Assembly: GCF_000346465.2 (NCBI RefSeq)
Contig: NC_034014.1
Coordinates: forward strand, 12,619,911-12,683,910
Direction of reading: 5' to 3'
Length of the DNA: 64,000 nucleotides
Source: Prunus persica
Taxonomy: Eukaryota; Streptophyta; Magnoliopsida; Rosales; Rosaceae
Position numbers and translations under genes: made by a program. Shown one piece after another: positions 23,255-36,528 of the stretch (position 1 is its first letter; the number at the start of each line of letters is the position of its first letter). The notes under the pieces were generated by a model, which worked only from the letters and a program-made list of their open reading frames with translations, did no database searches and was not told the DNA's origin.

Positions 23255-24577
23255 GGATAGAAGTTAAGTGAGTATGTGGAGCTCAGTTTCGTTACTCGTA
23301 TTCAGTTTTTTTCTTCTCAACTTTTTTGGCAATCAGCCCAAAAAAAAAACTTTCCACCTACAAATAACTCCCAAACTATTGTATTATTTTCATATTCGTA
23401 CATGAATTATTGATTATTTACTGAGGCATACACAAACTTTAATGAAACCTACACATTGCCCCATATGACAGCCAAAATGTTAAACAAAATTTGCAGAAAT
23501 ACCATCCAAACTATTAGGCATGTACCCATTTACCATCCAATAAAACAATTGAACTATCTACCACCCAATAATAATTTGACCTATTAGCATCTCCGGTAGA
23601 GATGTCAAATTTAAACAACCTAATTTGAATTTGATGGCTTACATGACTATTTTACATCTTGTATAATCTGATTGTATCAATCAAAACAACATCCATTAAA
23701 GTTAAGTGGGATCGATAGAAAAAATAATAATGGAAAAGATGCCTTAGTATGTTGGTGTTAAAATTGCCATCCATGCTCCAGCCTTCTTTTCCATGTCACC
23801 ATTAAAGGCTCGGTTGGACCTCCCAAAAAACTTCAATTGTAACTGTTTGGCATGCTATTTGTCATTTAACGAGTCGATTGGAGATGCTCATGTACTTATT
23901 TTAAGGTATATTTATTCATACTCTCAATTTTAACAATCAAGTATTTCGGATTTGTTAAATTTTTTTTTTTCAATGTCGTCCCGACATAGAAAATGTGTCC
24001 GACGTAGAATATATTGTTCAAAATAGAAAATGTTTTGGATGGTTTGGGCATGAAAACAATTGTTGTTTGAAAATACCCAAAAATTGACTTTGAAACATGA
24101 GAAAAGGTGGGGTCTAAGGCTGCTATGTAGGCAATTAACGAGAATTTGACGAAAAACCTAACAACAGAATTACATCGATTTTTTTTTGTTGACAAATTCA
24201 GGAAAAAGTTCCAAAAAAATTGTACTAGCTAATCTTGAGATCCATAATACACCAACAAAGATAAGAATAGGGCCTAGGCCAATCCGAGCTAGCCTCTTTT
24301 ACACCTAATATAATTTCAAGTCACATAAAAGGAGTCAGTTTTTAGATAGTTTAAACATAAAATTCTAAGCAAAAGCCCTAAATCCTAAACTCTAAATACT
24401 AAGGTTTGTGATACCGAATGGTGTAGAAAAATACTTGCCTCCTTCCTTGGAAGTAGGAGCTCTTACTTTCCTATCAACATCAAGTTGACATGCGTTCAGA
24501 GATTTTTCTTTTGGTGTTTTTGATGAATTATTTTTGCATGTGCCAAACTATATGATTTATAGGTGGAAGGAGGGAAA
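23255..24577. other. Intergenic, no gene seen
   Basis: Upstream of the DnaJ-type gene. AT-rich with several poly-A/T runs. The short ORFs here have no family resemblance. Confidence 0.55.
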
Positions 24578-24740
24578 CACAATAGGGCATATCTCAGTTG
24601 ATTGAGCTCTTCGACCTCCACCCATATGGGCAGAAGTTTGAAACCCCCAGGTATCCAATGAATATTTGTGTAAAACCCCCTCCCCCATTTGTTTGTACTA
24701 AATTTTTTTGTACTAAATTTTTTTATACAAAAAATGCCCT
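24578..24740 (+). repeat. Probable tRNA-derived SINE
   Basis: GGGCATATCTCAGTTGATTG resembles a tRNA A box (TAGCTCAGTTGG type). About 40 bp later AGTTTGAAACCCC resembles the B box. The spacing is right for an internal Pol III promoter, and a T-rich tail follows. No flanking duplication was confirmed. Confidence 0.45.
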
Positions 24741-25031
24741 AATTATTGGAGAGGAGACTACAAAAATTGCTTTAGAAAGACTCCTTTTTTTACTAATAAA
24801 TTCACTGACATATAAGTTAAGCGCCCAGTATCTAAACTATTCTTCTATCAATACATCCGCATACCTCATATGGCCTATACAGACCAGACACTATTCACAG
24901 AATTCAGGTCTGCCTATCAAAGTACTTCTTTTTGGGCCCAGAACACCTATCAAAATACTTATACACAAACACCCAGTGAAATGCAAAACAGAGCATATAG
25001 GGCCTCACAAATTTCAATCCTCAAGCAGGCA

Positions 25032-28000
25032 TCATGTGACACATTTTTCCCCTTCAAGTGGTTGTGTAAGCCGCAGCCTTTTTGCAGCAGGTTGCTCTTG
25101 AGGCTCAGGCATCCGATCATCGACGAACATCTGCACATCATCACATGAGACTGTCCTGTTGTCTACCATATTAGAGTCTTGATACGCTGGTATATCAGGA
25201 TTTTCTTGGCGGGAAGAAAATGGAGCTCCATTTTCATTGCCATCATTCACCTTTACACGATCCCAAGAACCTTCATTTTCATTCCCATCATGCACCTTAT
25301 CACAATCTCGAGAACCTTCATTTTCAGCGCCATTATGAACCTCATCATGGTCCTGAGAACCTCCATTTTCATCGCCATCATGGACCTTATCATGGTCTTG
25401 AGAACTTCCTTTTCCATTGCCCTCATGGACCTTATCAGGGTCTTGAGAACCTCCATATCCATTATTATAATGCACCTTATCATGGTCTTGAGAAACTCCA
25501 CTTCTATTGCCATCATGCACCTTATCATGGTCTTGAGAACCTTCAATAATGGAAGCATCCGGATTCCCTGGAGCAGAAACAAGGCCATCTGTTAAACATG
25601 TGACATTTTCCATAGCTGGATTGTTCACATCCATTTCTTCTTTCTGGCTCAGACCCAAATCTTTCTCCCCAACTGGATGGTCTTCCATGACCCCTAAATC
25701 TTCAGAATGGTCAGAGGCACAATTTGATGGTTTAGGAGATGAATCAATGTTTCCATTTTCTTCTTGTGCAGATATTCCCAAGTCATAGGAAGTCTCAGCT
25801 CCATAAGTTCTTGATGTGTATGGAATGCCACAAGTTTGAGATGTGATTCCAGTTATTTGCTGAAAACCAGAGTCTCCTGTAGGCGTAAAAGCAAAATGCT
25901 CTCCATTTTCGGTGTCTTCCTGTTATTTAACAAATACATAAGTGCAAGTACTGCTGTCTCTTCAATGAATTGATGTAAAACATGTATCCATTTATAACAT
26001 GTATGCTTAGTCTTATACGGTTCTGAGCCCATAACTGGAAAAAAAGAAAAAAAGAAGAAGAAAGGCGTACCAGAATGAAACAAATGTTTCTCAAAGCTTT
26101 AATTGGTTGAAGGAAAAAAAGAAAAAGAAAAGGGGAAGATATAACATGTAACGTATAACATGGTATTGCCAATATTCTCTTATTCTCTCTCTCTCTCTCA
26201 AACACACATGAGCTTTATAAATCAACACCCAAAATATCCTTAAAAGCCAACATAAACAATGCTCATGCTTTTCAATCCCGACTATCTCATAATTAAAACA
26301 GATTTTGTTCCTTAAAAAAGAAAAAGAAATAGTGGTACCTCTATTGGTGGTATAGCTCCATTAAGAAGGTAAAAAGATGACTTTTGGTCAAATGATTGAT
26401 ATTGTCCAAATAGTGAGCCAGGGGTGGCTCCTGGCTCAAAAAATTCCCTGAGAACCAAGCCTGCATCACTAACACACTCAGAGCTCTTAAGAGAAGGTGT
26501 GGATAACAGAGTAATTTCAATCCCCTGGCCTGCTTGAGAATTAGATATATTTTCTTGGCAAGCTATAGCAGGACCACATCTTCCTGAAAATGACTGCACA
26601 CCAGTTTCATGCTCGTTACATTCCGGAAATTTAGCCTGGTCTTCATCACTGGAAGCTGCTGAAGAGACTTCCCGACAACGATTTTCAAGGAGCTCAAAAA
26701 TTAACCTCTGGATAAGAGTACGCTTGAGAGAAGCCTCGGAAGGAAGAAACCAATCTGGATTAAGCTGGTAACAGAAGTTGGGGTTATGCATAGCTAAAAT
26801 TTGAAATATAAAGTGAAAGATCAATTAAATTACAGGAGGATCATATTAGAAAGCCTAACAGTTAAAGAAATTTTGGGAAAAAGGGTACATGATTTATAGG
26901 CACTGAAAATCATTTAAAGTTCCAGCACTTGTCTCTAAAGTCAGAGTTTGTCCCAACCCAATATCTGTTTATTTCATCGTAAGGCATCCGAGCTGATAAA
27001 ACTTTCAATTGAAGGAAAAGATCCTAGGATGAGAGCTTTCGATGTGATGCCCATGTTCAAATAGCACCACCAACGAACAGGAGAAAGAAGGCAATAACAT
27101 GGTAGAAATTGAAAATCCACATACTAACACACGTGTATATATGCACAAGCATTCAAACACTTCACATTACAGACATTCAAGAACTCAAATAGACAAAGAC
27201 TAAGAGCATGTAAATAAACGAAGCGCTTCCTATCAACTGCTGGATGAAAACCAATCCAACAGCTTAGAGTATAAAAATTCAAGCATGTCATACATGTTTC
27301 CTATTAATCGTGGACATGTTTGACTTTTCATCCACCAGTTTATAGGAAACATGCATTTACTGTTTAGAGTATAACATGTTTGAATTTTCATACTCTAAGT
27401 TGCTAGATTTGTTTTCATCCAACAGTTAACAGTGGACGCACTTCGTTTACTTACATGCTCTTAATCATTTGTCTATTAAACCATGAAATTTCCATCCAAT
27501 GACTTTAAGAATATGCTATATCTCCTCTTAAAGTGCTTGGGCACTCCTCCATGCGTGTAATTAATTAATAATACATGAACAAAAGAATATATGCTATGTT
27601 TCATATATACACTCCTCCATATGTATCCAACAGATCTTCCACTCAAAATGGGCTTCACAAAAATCGCCCTCTGAATTTAAATAGACTGTAACTATGTTTC
27701 CACCAAAAAAATGAAGTATGCATACAGCCAGGAGATGCGTAATACAAGTTAAAAATTAAATATGTTAGGGCTATGTACTGGATGTATAAAATTGACATGC
27801 CACATCATTCATACAGTACAAAGTAAAGGGTAAAAGTATTAAAAAAAACTAATGAAATTAGAAAAATCTAGAAACAAAGTAGATCGCTTACGAAGTTGGA
27901 GAACTTGGTTATTTTGAAAGGACTGAAATAAACAGGAGCTTCTACCAGAAACAGCTCCAGATAGTGGAGCAAAAACAGGCCACAATCGAATGAATTTTCC

Positions 28001-31000
28001 TGTTGCGGTAACTGAAAGGAATGTGAACCATTGTCAGAAGTTTTAATATTTTACCATCAGCAAAAATTGAAGCTTTTTTTTTGTTTTTGTTTTTGTTTTA
28101 CATTTCTTAATCTAAAAGGACAGGAAAATAAGGAAGAAAGTGAAAAAACTTTTCAGAGATCAAATTACCTCCATGTAACTGAACAAAGAGAGAAAATATC
28201 TATTTCAGGAATACAAAGACAGCAGCAACATGACAGATGAAGATGCACATTCTAGAAAAGAAAAAAGGGAAGAAGGCATGGAGCAGCTTTAAGATCACAA
28301 TTCATAATTAAAAGCACTTATCCGATTCCCTAACTCATTTATAATGACAATCATAAAAAAGACTATTGCACTCATCTAATATCTATTTATAAACATTTAG
28401 AACAAAAGAGGAAGAACATTTTAGCTGTTCGTATTGTTAAAAGAGGATGAAATCACTATAATGCATCTAGAACTTAAACTAGACCATAAACACCAAAAAA
28501 AGATGGGGAATAACGAAAAATAATTTGGTGCATTCACTTGAATATCAGACTATCTTAATACCCATGTCTACAAATTTCTTTGCGTGTGTGTTTTTCTCAA
28601 AGAAAAAGTTGCTTGAAGATAATAATGACCTTCACACGAGTCACTTTTTTTTTCCTTTTTATCTTGTGATAAGACAAGAACAGTAGGCATTTAGATATCA
28701 AATATCATATCATCTAGACTTCATATATGGAATAAACTAGTAAAGTAAAGTTATCCTACAGTAAGCGCATATTGAGGAGAGACATTTGCACAATTAGATC
28801 TGCACTTCCAAGAGCCCAAAGTTCCTTATTTTTCAAACTAAGATTAGCTGCTATTAAGTGATCTAAACAGAATAAAGACATCATAAGATTACAAAGTACA
28901 CTGACACAACTTCCATCTCTCCCAATCTTGAGATGAGCTTGCATCACCAAAGCATTTCAGGATGCCCTACAGCTTCCCACAATTATTAAATGAGTTTACG
29001 CGCAGCCAAAACACATGAACCATCTTATACATTACCCAACCGAGAATGTCATTCCACATACCTACAAATCTCATATAATTGCTATCATTTTGAACACCAA
29101 GATTTTGTATCACCAAAATAATAGCCATATGCTGATAATATCAATCATAAGGCTAATGTATACACAACAGTAATCATTGACTCAAATGTGGCCTATAAAA
29201 TCACTCTTTCATGTCAAACTTTCAGCTACAGTACCGATCTAAAGCATATTCCTCGGGTAATTCTTTTTGTTCTGTCTTTAAAAATCTGTTAGAGAAGACT
29301 GGAGTAATACCTCAAGTGGGACAAACCGCAGGTTGTGGAACTTTGATGACATTTCTTCAGATGCCTCCTTTTTCCTTTCTTTCCACTCTTCCCACAAGTA
29401 ACTATCATTTCAAGATCAAAATTTGGTGTCACAATTAAAAGGTTTAAATTCTGAAGTTGTAAAAAATAATAGATATCCCATTCAACACCCCAGGTACTTA
29501 GCATCCTGTTCAAAAATTCTAATCATATGACAGAAAAACATATTTTTAAAACTCCTGTGTTGTCTCCATAAAAAATTAGAAAATCAAGTCCATTTATTTG
29601 ACAATTATCCAAGCGACTTTTCCCTCAAATCCACTTCAATTTGCACATCATCAGTGAATTAAAGCTTCATGTCCTAGTACAGAAGAAAGCCTCTCAAAAT
29701 CCGGAAGAGCCGGAAAAATTTGAACAAGTTGTCTTTACAAGCCAGATTTCAGTTAGCGCAGGAGGCATGCATTGTTTGTTGGACACAAACCACGTTATAT
29801 AAAATAGTAGCGCCCCCACCCCTTACAAATTTTAATATAAATCTAAATAACTGTTAATTAAGTAACAATTTAGCACTTTATTAACCCTTAATTTCTTTAA
29901 AAAAATTATTTACTATCCATGAAAATTCAACTCAAAACAACCAATTCAGAGAACCATGATTGATTGAAGGGATTAATCATACAACCACTGGGCCGGGATG
30001 ACTTTCTATCACATCTTTTGTTTATACTGAAATAGCCAATGCACACACATATGCACACAAAATTGTGTCTCAACCAAAAAGGGTCATGCATTAACAAAAG
30101 AAATGAGATTTTTTTTTTTTTTTTCTTCTAATAAGATAAATTTATTCAAGGAAACGTGGGTATACAAAAGGAACACCATATCTAAAACTCATACATTTAC
30201 AATAAACTGTAATTGCAACCATTCTGTCAACCAAAGGGAATCTACAATTGAATTGACGCTAAAAAATTTCTTTTAGGCAATATTTTGTCCAAGGGATCAT
30301 GTAACAAATTTAGCGTTTGTTTCTTCTCTTTTTTCCCCTCTCTTTTCCTTTGGTTTAATGGAAGCATCTAAAACCAAGACCCACCACTACCCTACACACT
30401 TTTACCTCTTGAACCAAAGCCCACTTGGCCTCTCAGTTCTTAAAACTCCAACTTAGCATAAAATACAAGAACAATAAAAGGAATATGAAAAGAAGGGACT
30501 TCATAACACCTGTTTTTCCAAAAAATAAGAAATAAAAATAAATGCATACTGCCTTAAAAAAAACAAAATAAAATGAACTTCAATAGTATACCTTTGAATT
30601 AGATTTTTCAGACCCGTATGACTTCCTTTGATAGAATCCATATGCAAAATACAAGGTACTTTATGTGACTTGCCTGAGTCGCCATCTGAACATGACAAAA
30701 CTACATAAATGATGGGAAAAATCCACAGATACACATTGCACAATCCAACAAAAACTTACCATTAAGTCGAGGCACTTCACCGGGATGACATATGACTATT
30801 AGACTCCAGTGTAGACTGATTAAAAACCACATATTAGCACCCATTAAATTGATCTTATTACAAGAGGCACGAAGTTTGGTCAAAGGATCATACTTGAAGT
30901 TTACAGGAATGAAGATGTAATCCTTTTCAAATAAATCCACTTTCCTTGTCCATTTACGAACTCGTTGGAAAGCAGCTCTGCCATCAGAAACACTGGATGG

Positions 31001-34000
31001 ATCTTTGTCCAGGTCAGCCAGCTTCCGGAAGAAGAAACTATTGAAAAAGTGGAACCTATGCTTTTCCCTAGATTGAATCTGATTCTTCAAATACCTGTCA
31101 ATTGATTACTTTGTAATGGGAATATTTGAATTTTAAAAGTGGCAGATATTACAATCCAACAATCACATTACGATTCTAACTGCTAATAAAGACAATTGCA
31201 ATTAGCATTAGCATTGTCATTTAGAAATTAGAAATTATAATCATAAGGTGATATACATTTTTCAATTTCTGTTTCCACTTTCAAGACATTAGTATTTCAA
31301 TTTATTTAAGCATTCCATTTTTAAAAATTATCACATTCAAATTGTCTTGTCTATTAGCAGTTAACAACTTTTCAATGCTTTGATCTTCCATTTCAGTTAT
31401 TTTTACTTTAATTTACTTGAAATTATTATTCATTTGGTTAACTAGGGAATTAAATCTAGCAAGTCAAAAGTTCCTAGATAACAAGGCAAGGGCTTTGTTG
31501 AAGATAGTGATGATACTCGGGTGGCGACCAATGTTCTCCTCAATACGGTGAGTAAAGGTAGTTATTAGAGCTGATGCATTCAGTACACTAGTAAATGCAT
31601 ACTTAGGGTATGCTAGGGTCTTTTCTTGCCATTTGTTAATACAATTGATTTACTTAAAAAAACATTATAGAACTTAAAAACCAAAAGCTTGGTGTCACTA
31701 CTATTAGAAATTATATGTATTGTATCTTCAGGGAGCACTTGTAATTGTAAGGACGAAAGTCCATCAAATATTTAGGATTCCGAAATAGGTAGGTCTTCAA
31801 TATAAAGCAAATAAAGTTATGCATGTGAGCTTATCCATGCAAGCTTACTTGATGTAGAAGTCAATAATTGTATCGTTAATAAATGTCTCTGGCTGTAAGA
31901 GATCAACATCTCTCTTGCTGATGGAAACAGCATCTGCCTCCCCTTTCGGATATACAACATCTTCAAATGGCTCATCAAAACTGTATATCATCTCAAATTT
32001 GTTCAGTATATATCATACAGTAACACCTTTAAAGAAAACAGAAAATTGTTCACTAAAGCAAAGCAGTTATGTTCTCTTTCAAAAATAGAACAACCAACAG
32101 AAGGGACCACAGCAATTTATTCTTCGGCCATTTGTTCTATGATTAAAGCAAAAAAAGCACACATCCACATTATATATGAAAACGATTCCTTAATTCTCAA
32201 GACAATAATCATTTAAATTTTACAAACATATTGAAGAAAGTCATGGTAGTAAAACAAGCCTTATCTAACTATAGATAATGTGATACCCATGCATATACCA
32301 CAAGAAACAGAGAGTTAAAATCTTCATCCAATCCTCATCAAATAAGAGAAAAAAGAAGAGAACAGAAAACATAAGAAACATAAAGGAGTACTGAACTCAA
32401 AAAGAGAGATGAATTTGACAACAAGCATTATAATTTGTATCTTCATAGTTACACTGAAAAGGAACTAGGATCGCTTTAACTCACTTTGGAAAATGATGCC
32501 CCTGCCCAGGTGAATCATCCTCATCTGTTTCCAAGCCCATGCTACTTGTACCAAAATGGGGAAAAAGATGAGTTTAAGACTATGTATAGAACTACTGAAG
32601 TAAAATGAATTAGACTATGTACGCAGCACACTGAAGAGCTAGTATAAATTTACAAACATGGCAAACAATTTACCTAAGAAAAATAAAATGTGAATCCCAG
32701 CAATTTGCCTTGCATTTGTAAGCTAGATATATGGAAACAGAGAAAGAGAATATGAAGATACCAACCAAAATCTAACCACACATGTACAGTTGAACCATTA
32801 TTTTTTTCCTTTTTTTTTCAGGAGTACAATTTAACCATTCTAATTTACAAACCACTACCAAAACAGGGATAGTTATCACATGAGCAGTACATCATCCCTG
32901 TAAAGAGGCAAAAGAACTGGACACTATGCCCGGCACCTGACAGATACCACACAAAGAAAATGCTTTTAGTAACATGGTTCTAAAGCAGGAGCCTTTAAGC
33001 CAATAATTCCTGTTTACTGAGCTTCTTTCACCATCATCTCTGAAAATAAAAATGCAACCTAAATGTGGAACAATATTACTGGGAAGTTCCAAATTGAAGA
33101 CTGGGCCCCTCTGATATCCCTCACTGACTCTCTAGACAAAGTACGACAACAATCCCTTTTGCTACTGGACTATATATCCCCTTAAATATGTCATGGTATG
33201 ATCACCCAAAAGGCCACTTAATCTATTTGATCCTAAAACTAAATCCCCTTAGGGAAATAAAATTATAATCCTGATGAAATGTTATTTCATTGATCTGATA
33301 AAAGTGCAGGGGCAGAGCCAGAATTTTAGTTCACAGGGGGCACCCTCAAGTTATCTTCATACTATAAATTTCAAGCTTGCATGACATATACTATAAGATT
33401 TAATGTTGTCATAGTAAAACAACTATAAATTGTTTTTTAACAAAAATAAAAGCAATTATACAAAGAAGAGAAGTTTAATATAGGATAGCCTGGCTAATTC
33501 ATAGTACATAATGGAGAAGAGAAACAATATTCATAAAATGATAAGAACGATAAATTTTTCAGAAGACAAAAAACAAAAAACTTTGGCTGAACAAGACCTT
33601 GAGGGAGGCATGTGACCCCCCTGAGCATTACGGATAAAGTGGATACTGGAACCTGGCCATTAATCTTCAATCAGATTACATTGACCATGTCTTGGATATT
33701 GTTTTAGATATGTTATCTCCAACTTGTGTACGTTGGTGGATGTACCAATAATTTTGTTAATGTGGGTACAGCTAGAGAATTAAAGAAGAAATTTTTTAAT
33801 TTTAAAAATCTCATAGATTATATAAATGATGCCAAAAGTAGTAAGGTGCAGTAATGAAACTTCATCTGAAAGCACGTTATTTTTAAATAATTTCCTAGTT
33901 TATCTCTCAAATCATAATCAGCATAATAGGCCATTAAATTTACGCAGCTTATTGGCATAAAGCTTAGAACATCAAGAAATATGGTACATAAGAAACACAG

Positions 34001-35070
34001 GACAATATTGTATTAACAACTGCAACATAAACAAACTTACTCTTGCAGAAGAACCCATGCATTCAAATATTTTGCATTCAAAGATGCTATCCTTTCCTCT
34101 TTCTCAGACCAATAGGGTTCAACAACTGCAATCTTCAACTCCTCAAAGCCTAAGAGAGTTTGTGTAGCAGATCATGTCAGGAGAAAAAACAAGGAGCCAG
34201 ACTCAGCTTAAGAGTTTGAAGTCCCAAATAGCTGCTAAAGCATAGCATTAACGAGTTTGGACAAGATTTAAACATTTTCTGAACTAGAAAGAAGCATATT
34301 TTCTCATATGACACATACTACTTGCTAGAAGTAATTTATAATACTTGGATTACAAATCGCTTGTATATCTTATTTATAACATTTAGGTAACAAAAAAGAG
34401 TTTCCATCTCTGAGCATCCGTAAGGACTATAACATAACATGTATCTAATCTTTTATCAGTGTCTTAGCTACACAGCTTAAACATCATAAATTGAGATGTG
34501 AGAATTGCAAAGAACCAGAGAGAAAATTGACCAAAATTTTGGAGGAGGATCACATTAGCTTCAATAATTGAACAGCAGATTTAACAATCTGCCTATGAAG
34601 ATGTTTGTAAAATTTTAACAAAGATAAGTCCCAGAAAGTACACATGCATCACCAATCCTAATAAGAGAAGGCAAAAAACAACAAAAAGAAGAGAGCTTTT
34701 GTACAAGTGCACTGACCAGAAACACCATCCGCAATATCCTCTTGAGGGGCATCCTTTGATATCACACGGAGTTTTATCATCACAAATTCAGCCTGAATGT
34801 AGTGTAATAAACTGTACATATTCAATACCAAGTATATATATAAAAAGTGGTGACATCCAATAGGAGAGTTTCAGGACTCACTTTTGGAAACCTCTGACAC
34901 TCAAAAGTAATGAGATCATCAACTCCCCATTCAAAATCAAAGGGTTCAGATGTTTTTGAGCCACTGACTTTGATGCAACTGTCGGAAAACGTTAACTGGG
35001 GTTCTGTACAATAACTATCCCGATATACAACATAATCAGGATAAAGAACAACAGTCATTTTTATGTTATC
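25032..35070 (-). CDS. ULP2-type SUMO protease (SPF1/ASP1, ULP2-like); 5' exons not found
   Basis: C48 cysteine protease that removes SUMO from nuclear proteins (family role). Exons: 34882-35070, 34717-34792, 34041-34149, 32485-32541, 31849-31980, 30894-31094, 30760-30815, 30592-30685, 29311-29401, 27892-28011, 26339-26764 and 25032-25919, all GT-AG with matching phase; 812 residues. After a conserved pre-domain (YPDYVVYRD), the catalytic core shows LHWSLIVICHPGEV (His), LHMDSIKGSH (Asp) and LPQQENSFDCG (Gln and Cys), so the triad is intact. The long C-terminal exon is acidic and low-complexity with seven 15-residue repeats and ends in a basic KRLRL patch, perhaps nuclear targeting. The first recognised exon opens at an acceptor, not an ATG, and the usual N-terminal region is missing: the 5' part is elsewhere, too diverged to see, or lost. 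The only Met near the 5' edge is residue 5. Confidence 0.85.
25227..25541 (-). repeat. 45-bp coding minisatellite (seven units) in ULP2-like gene
   Basis: Seven in-frame 45-bp units encode a 15-residue repeat with consensus GSQDHDKVHDGNENG. Units differ by a few residues. The unit is a multiple of three, so copy-number change keeps the frame. It lies in the disordered acidic C-terminal tail, away from the protease domain. Confidence 0.92.
26183..26200. repeat. CT microsatellite
   Basis: A run of about nine CT units in an intron of the ULP2-like gene. Confidence 0.8.
27187..27478. mobile_element. Fold-back MITE in ULP2-like intron
   Basis: The first ~110 bp (AATAGACAAAGACTAAGAGC onward) are matched by the reverse complement of the last ~110 bp (ending GCTCTTAATCATTTGTCTATT), with a short central spacer. 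The RNA of this stretch could form a long imperfect hairpin. It lies in the intron between exons 26339-26764 and 27892-28011. The superfamily cannot be assigned by eye, and no clean flanking duplication was seen. Confidence 0.7.
33307..33625. repeat. Possible hAT-like non-autonomous element in ULP2-like intron
   Basis: The left edge CAGGGGCAGAGCCAGAA resembles a common plant hAT-type end, and the right part ends ACCCCCCTG, giving CAGGGG at both ends in inverted orientation. I could not match 8-bp flanking duplications, so the limits are uncertain. Confidence 0.3.
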
Positions 35071-36426
35071 CTGCAAATTGTGCAAGTCACAATTAATTGG
35101 CCTTCAAATATTGGATAAAACATCGTATTCAAAACTTTGCACTAGAAAAGAAAGATAGTATTCAACATTTATATACAAGCCAAGTAACTTTGTGCACATC
35201 AATAATTTTTTTTATATAGTTTCACTACACTTCTTCAGAGATTATATTGTCTTCCGTCACTGAAAAAAATGTATCTCACTTCCTGATGCAAAATAGCACT
35301 TTACCTTTAACTAATTGAGCTTGACAGTCAATAAAGAAAAACTACATAGATCACAAAACTAGGCTCGTGGAAGAAGTGGCTGGGTTCGATGGCGACTCGG
35401 CGAAAGGACAGAAGAAGAGGATGGGTTCGACGCCTCTTAGTTCTCTTTCTCAGCCTTCTTCCTTCTTCCTATTTCTTCTTCTTTTCTGGTCATTCTCCCC
35501 CAAATCAAATGAAGACCTAGCTTCTATCGAGAAGAAAGAGGCTGGGTCTTAACAGAAGGAGTTTTTAAAATTAACATTTTGACCCCAAATGTTTTATAAT
35601 TTTGAAAACGACCAAACATAGTTTCACATATTTTTAAAATTACCCCTTAAAATATCGGGACCGCATCCTTGGATGTTTAGTTGTGTGGGCCCATTAAGGG
35701 TGCTTTGCTTGGAAAAATGAAGTAAGGTTTCTAACTTTCCCCAAATTCCCTCCAATTTGCCCCCTAATTCTCATAGCCACTGCCCTCTCGTTTAGGAGTG
35801 CTTTTAGAATAGTGAAAAGTGCTTCTAAATATATGAAAGCGCTTCTGTCTTTTAAAAATAGTGTTTGGCAAAAATTATAAAAGCGCTTTGGGTGAGATCC
35901 AAAAGCAGTTGGAGTGGTTTTAGAAGGAGCACTTGAGATGTGCATCTTCTTAAAAGCGCTGCAGGACAAAAACACAGAAAGCACTTGGTTCCCTTTAATG
36001 AAACTTTTAAAATACCTAAAATACTCATATTTTATTTTTTTAAATACCAAAATACCCCTTTTTTCTTTTTTTAAACTGAAAATATCTGATAAACACCCCA
36101 ATTAAAATACTGTTGTTCATTAATTTGACATCCCTTTTACATCTATATCATGGACCAATGATAAAAATTGCAACTTTAGGCCATCATATTTATAATCCAC
36201 CAAAATGAACAAGAAAAATTACGAGTGCAAGGGCAGCAAAACAAAGAGAACATAATAATTGATTGAAACCAACCAACCTCTGCTTCTAGAAAGTTCAGTC
36301 TCAAAGGATACATCAAGATTAGTCTTTTAACAACTAGAACAGAGAATAATGTAAGAAAGACAAAATCTTTTCGAGAAAAACAATGAAAAACCAGAATGAA
36401 CAAGCGTAAGAGATGGGTTAGCTTAC
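35071..36426. other. Upstream of recognised ULP2-like exons; MITE-like sequence
   Basis: 35365-35550 holds a GC-richer plus-strand ORF without family resemblance. 35800-35960 is rich in AGCGCTTTT / AAAAGCGCT and AGTGCTTTT motifs in both orientations, typical of small plant hAT-like MITEs. No N-terminal SUMO-protease exon was recognised. Confidence 0.5.
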
Positions 36427-36528
36427 GTTGATTGCTATTTTATATGGAATGTTATCGGCTTCTGAGGTTGAAGCAGAAGAAGAAGTAAGCCCAACTGTGT
36501 GTTGGGTTTGTCGAAAATCTTTGCTGCA
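36427..36528 (-). other. Candidate upstream exon of the ULP2-like gene (weak)
   Basis: An acceptor-like TTGCAG, an open frame of about 33 codons ending SEADNIPYKIAIN, and a strong donor GTAAGC at 36421-36426. The exon would end in phase 0, which suits the first recognised exon at 35070. The sequence does not resemble the known N-terminal part of the family, and the frame has a TGA just upstream, so this rests on splice signals alone. Confidence 0.2.

Noticed and set aside
24578..24740. A functional tRNA gene
   Set aside because: A- and B-box-like motifs exist but no cloverleaf with paired acceptor stem forms; a SINE relic fits better.
25227..25541. CRISPR-like regular repeats
   Set aside because: The units abut without spacers, are in frame and code for a protein tail; the genome is plant.
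25179..25595. Plus-strand His-rich and Ile-rich ORFs
   Set aside because: Antisense readings of the 45-bp minisatellite in the SUMO protease, which has a spliced, conserved gene on the minus strand.
35367..35552. Small ORF beginning near MEEVAGFDGDSAKG
   Set aside because: No recognised family, no splice partner, and a low-complexity Ser/Phe tail; not supported as a gene.
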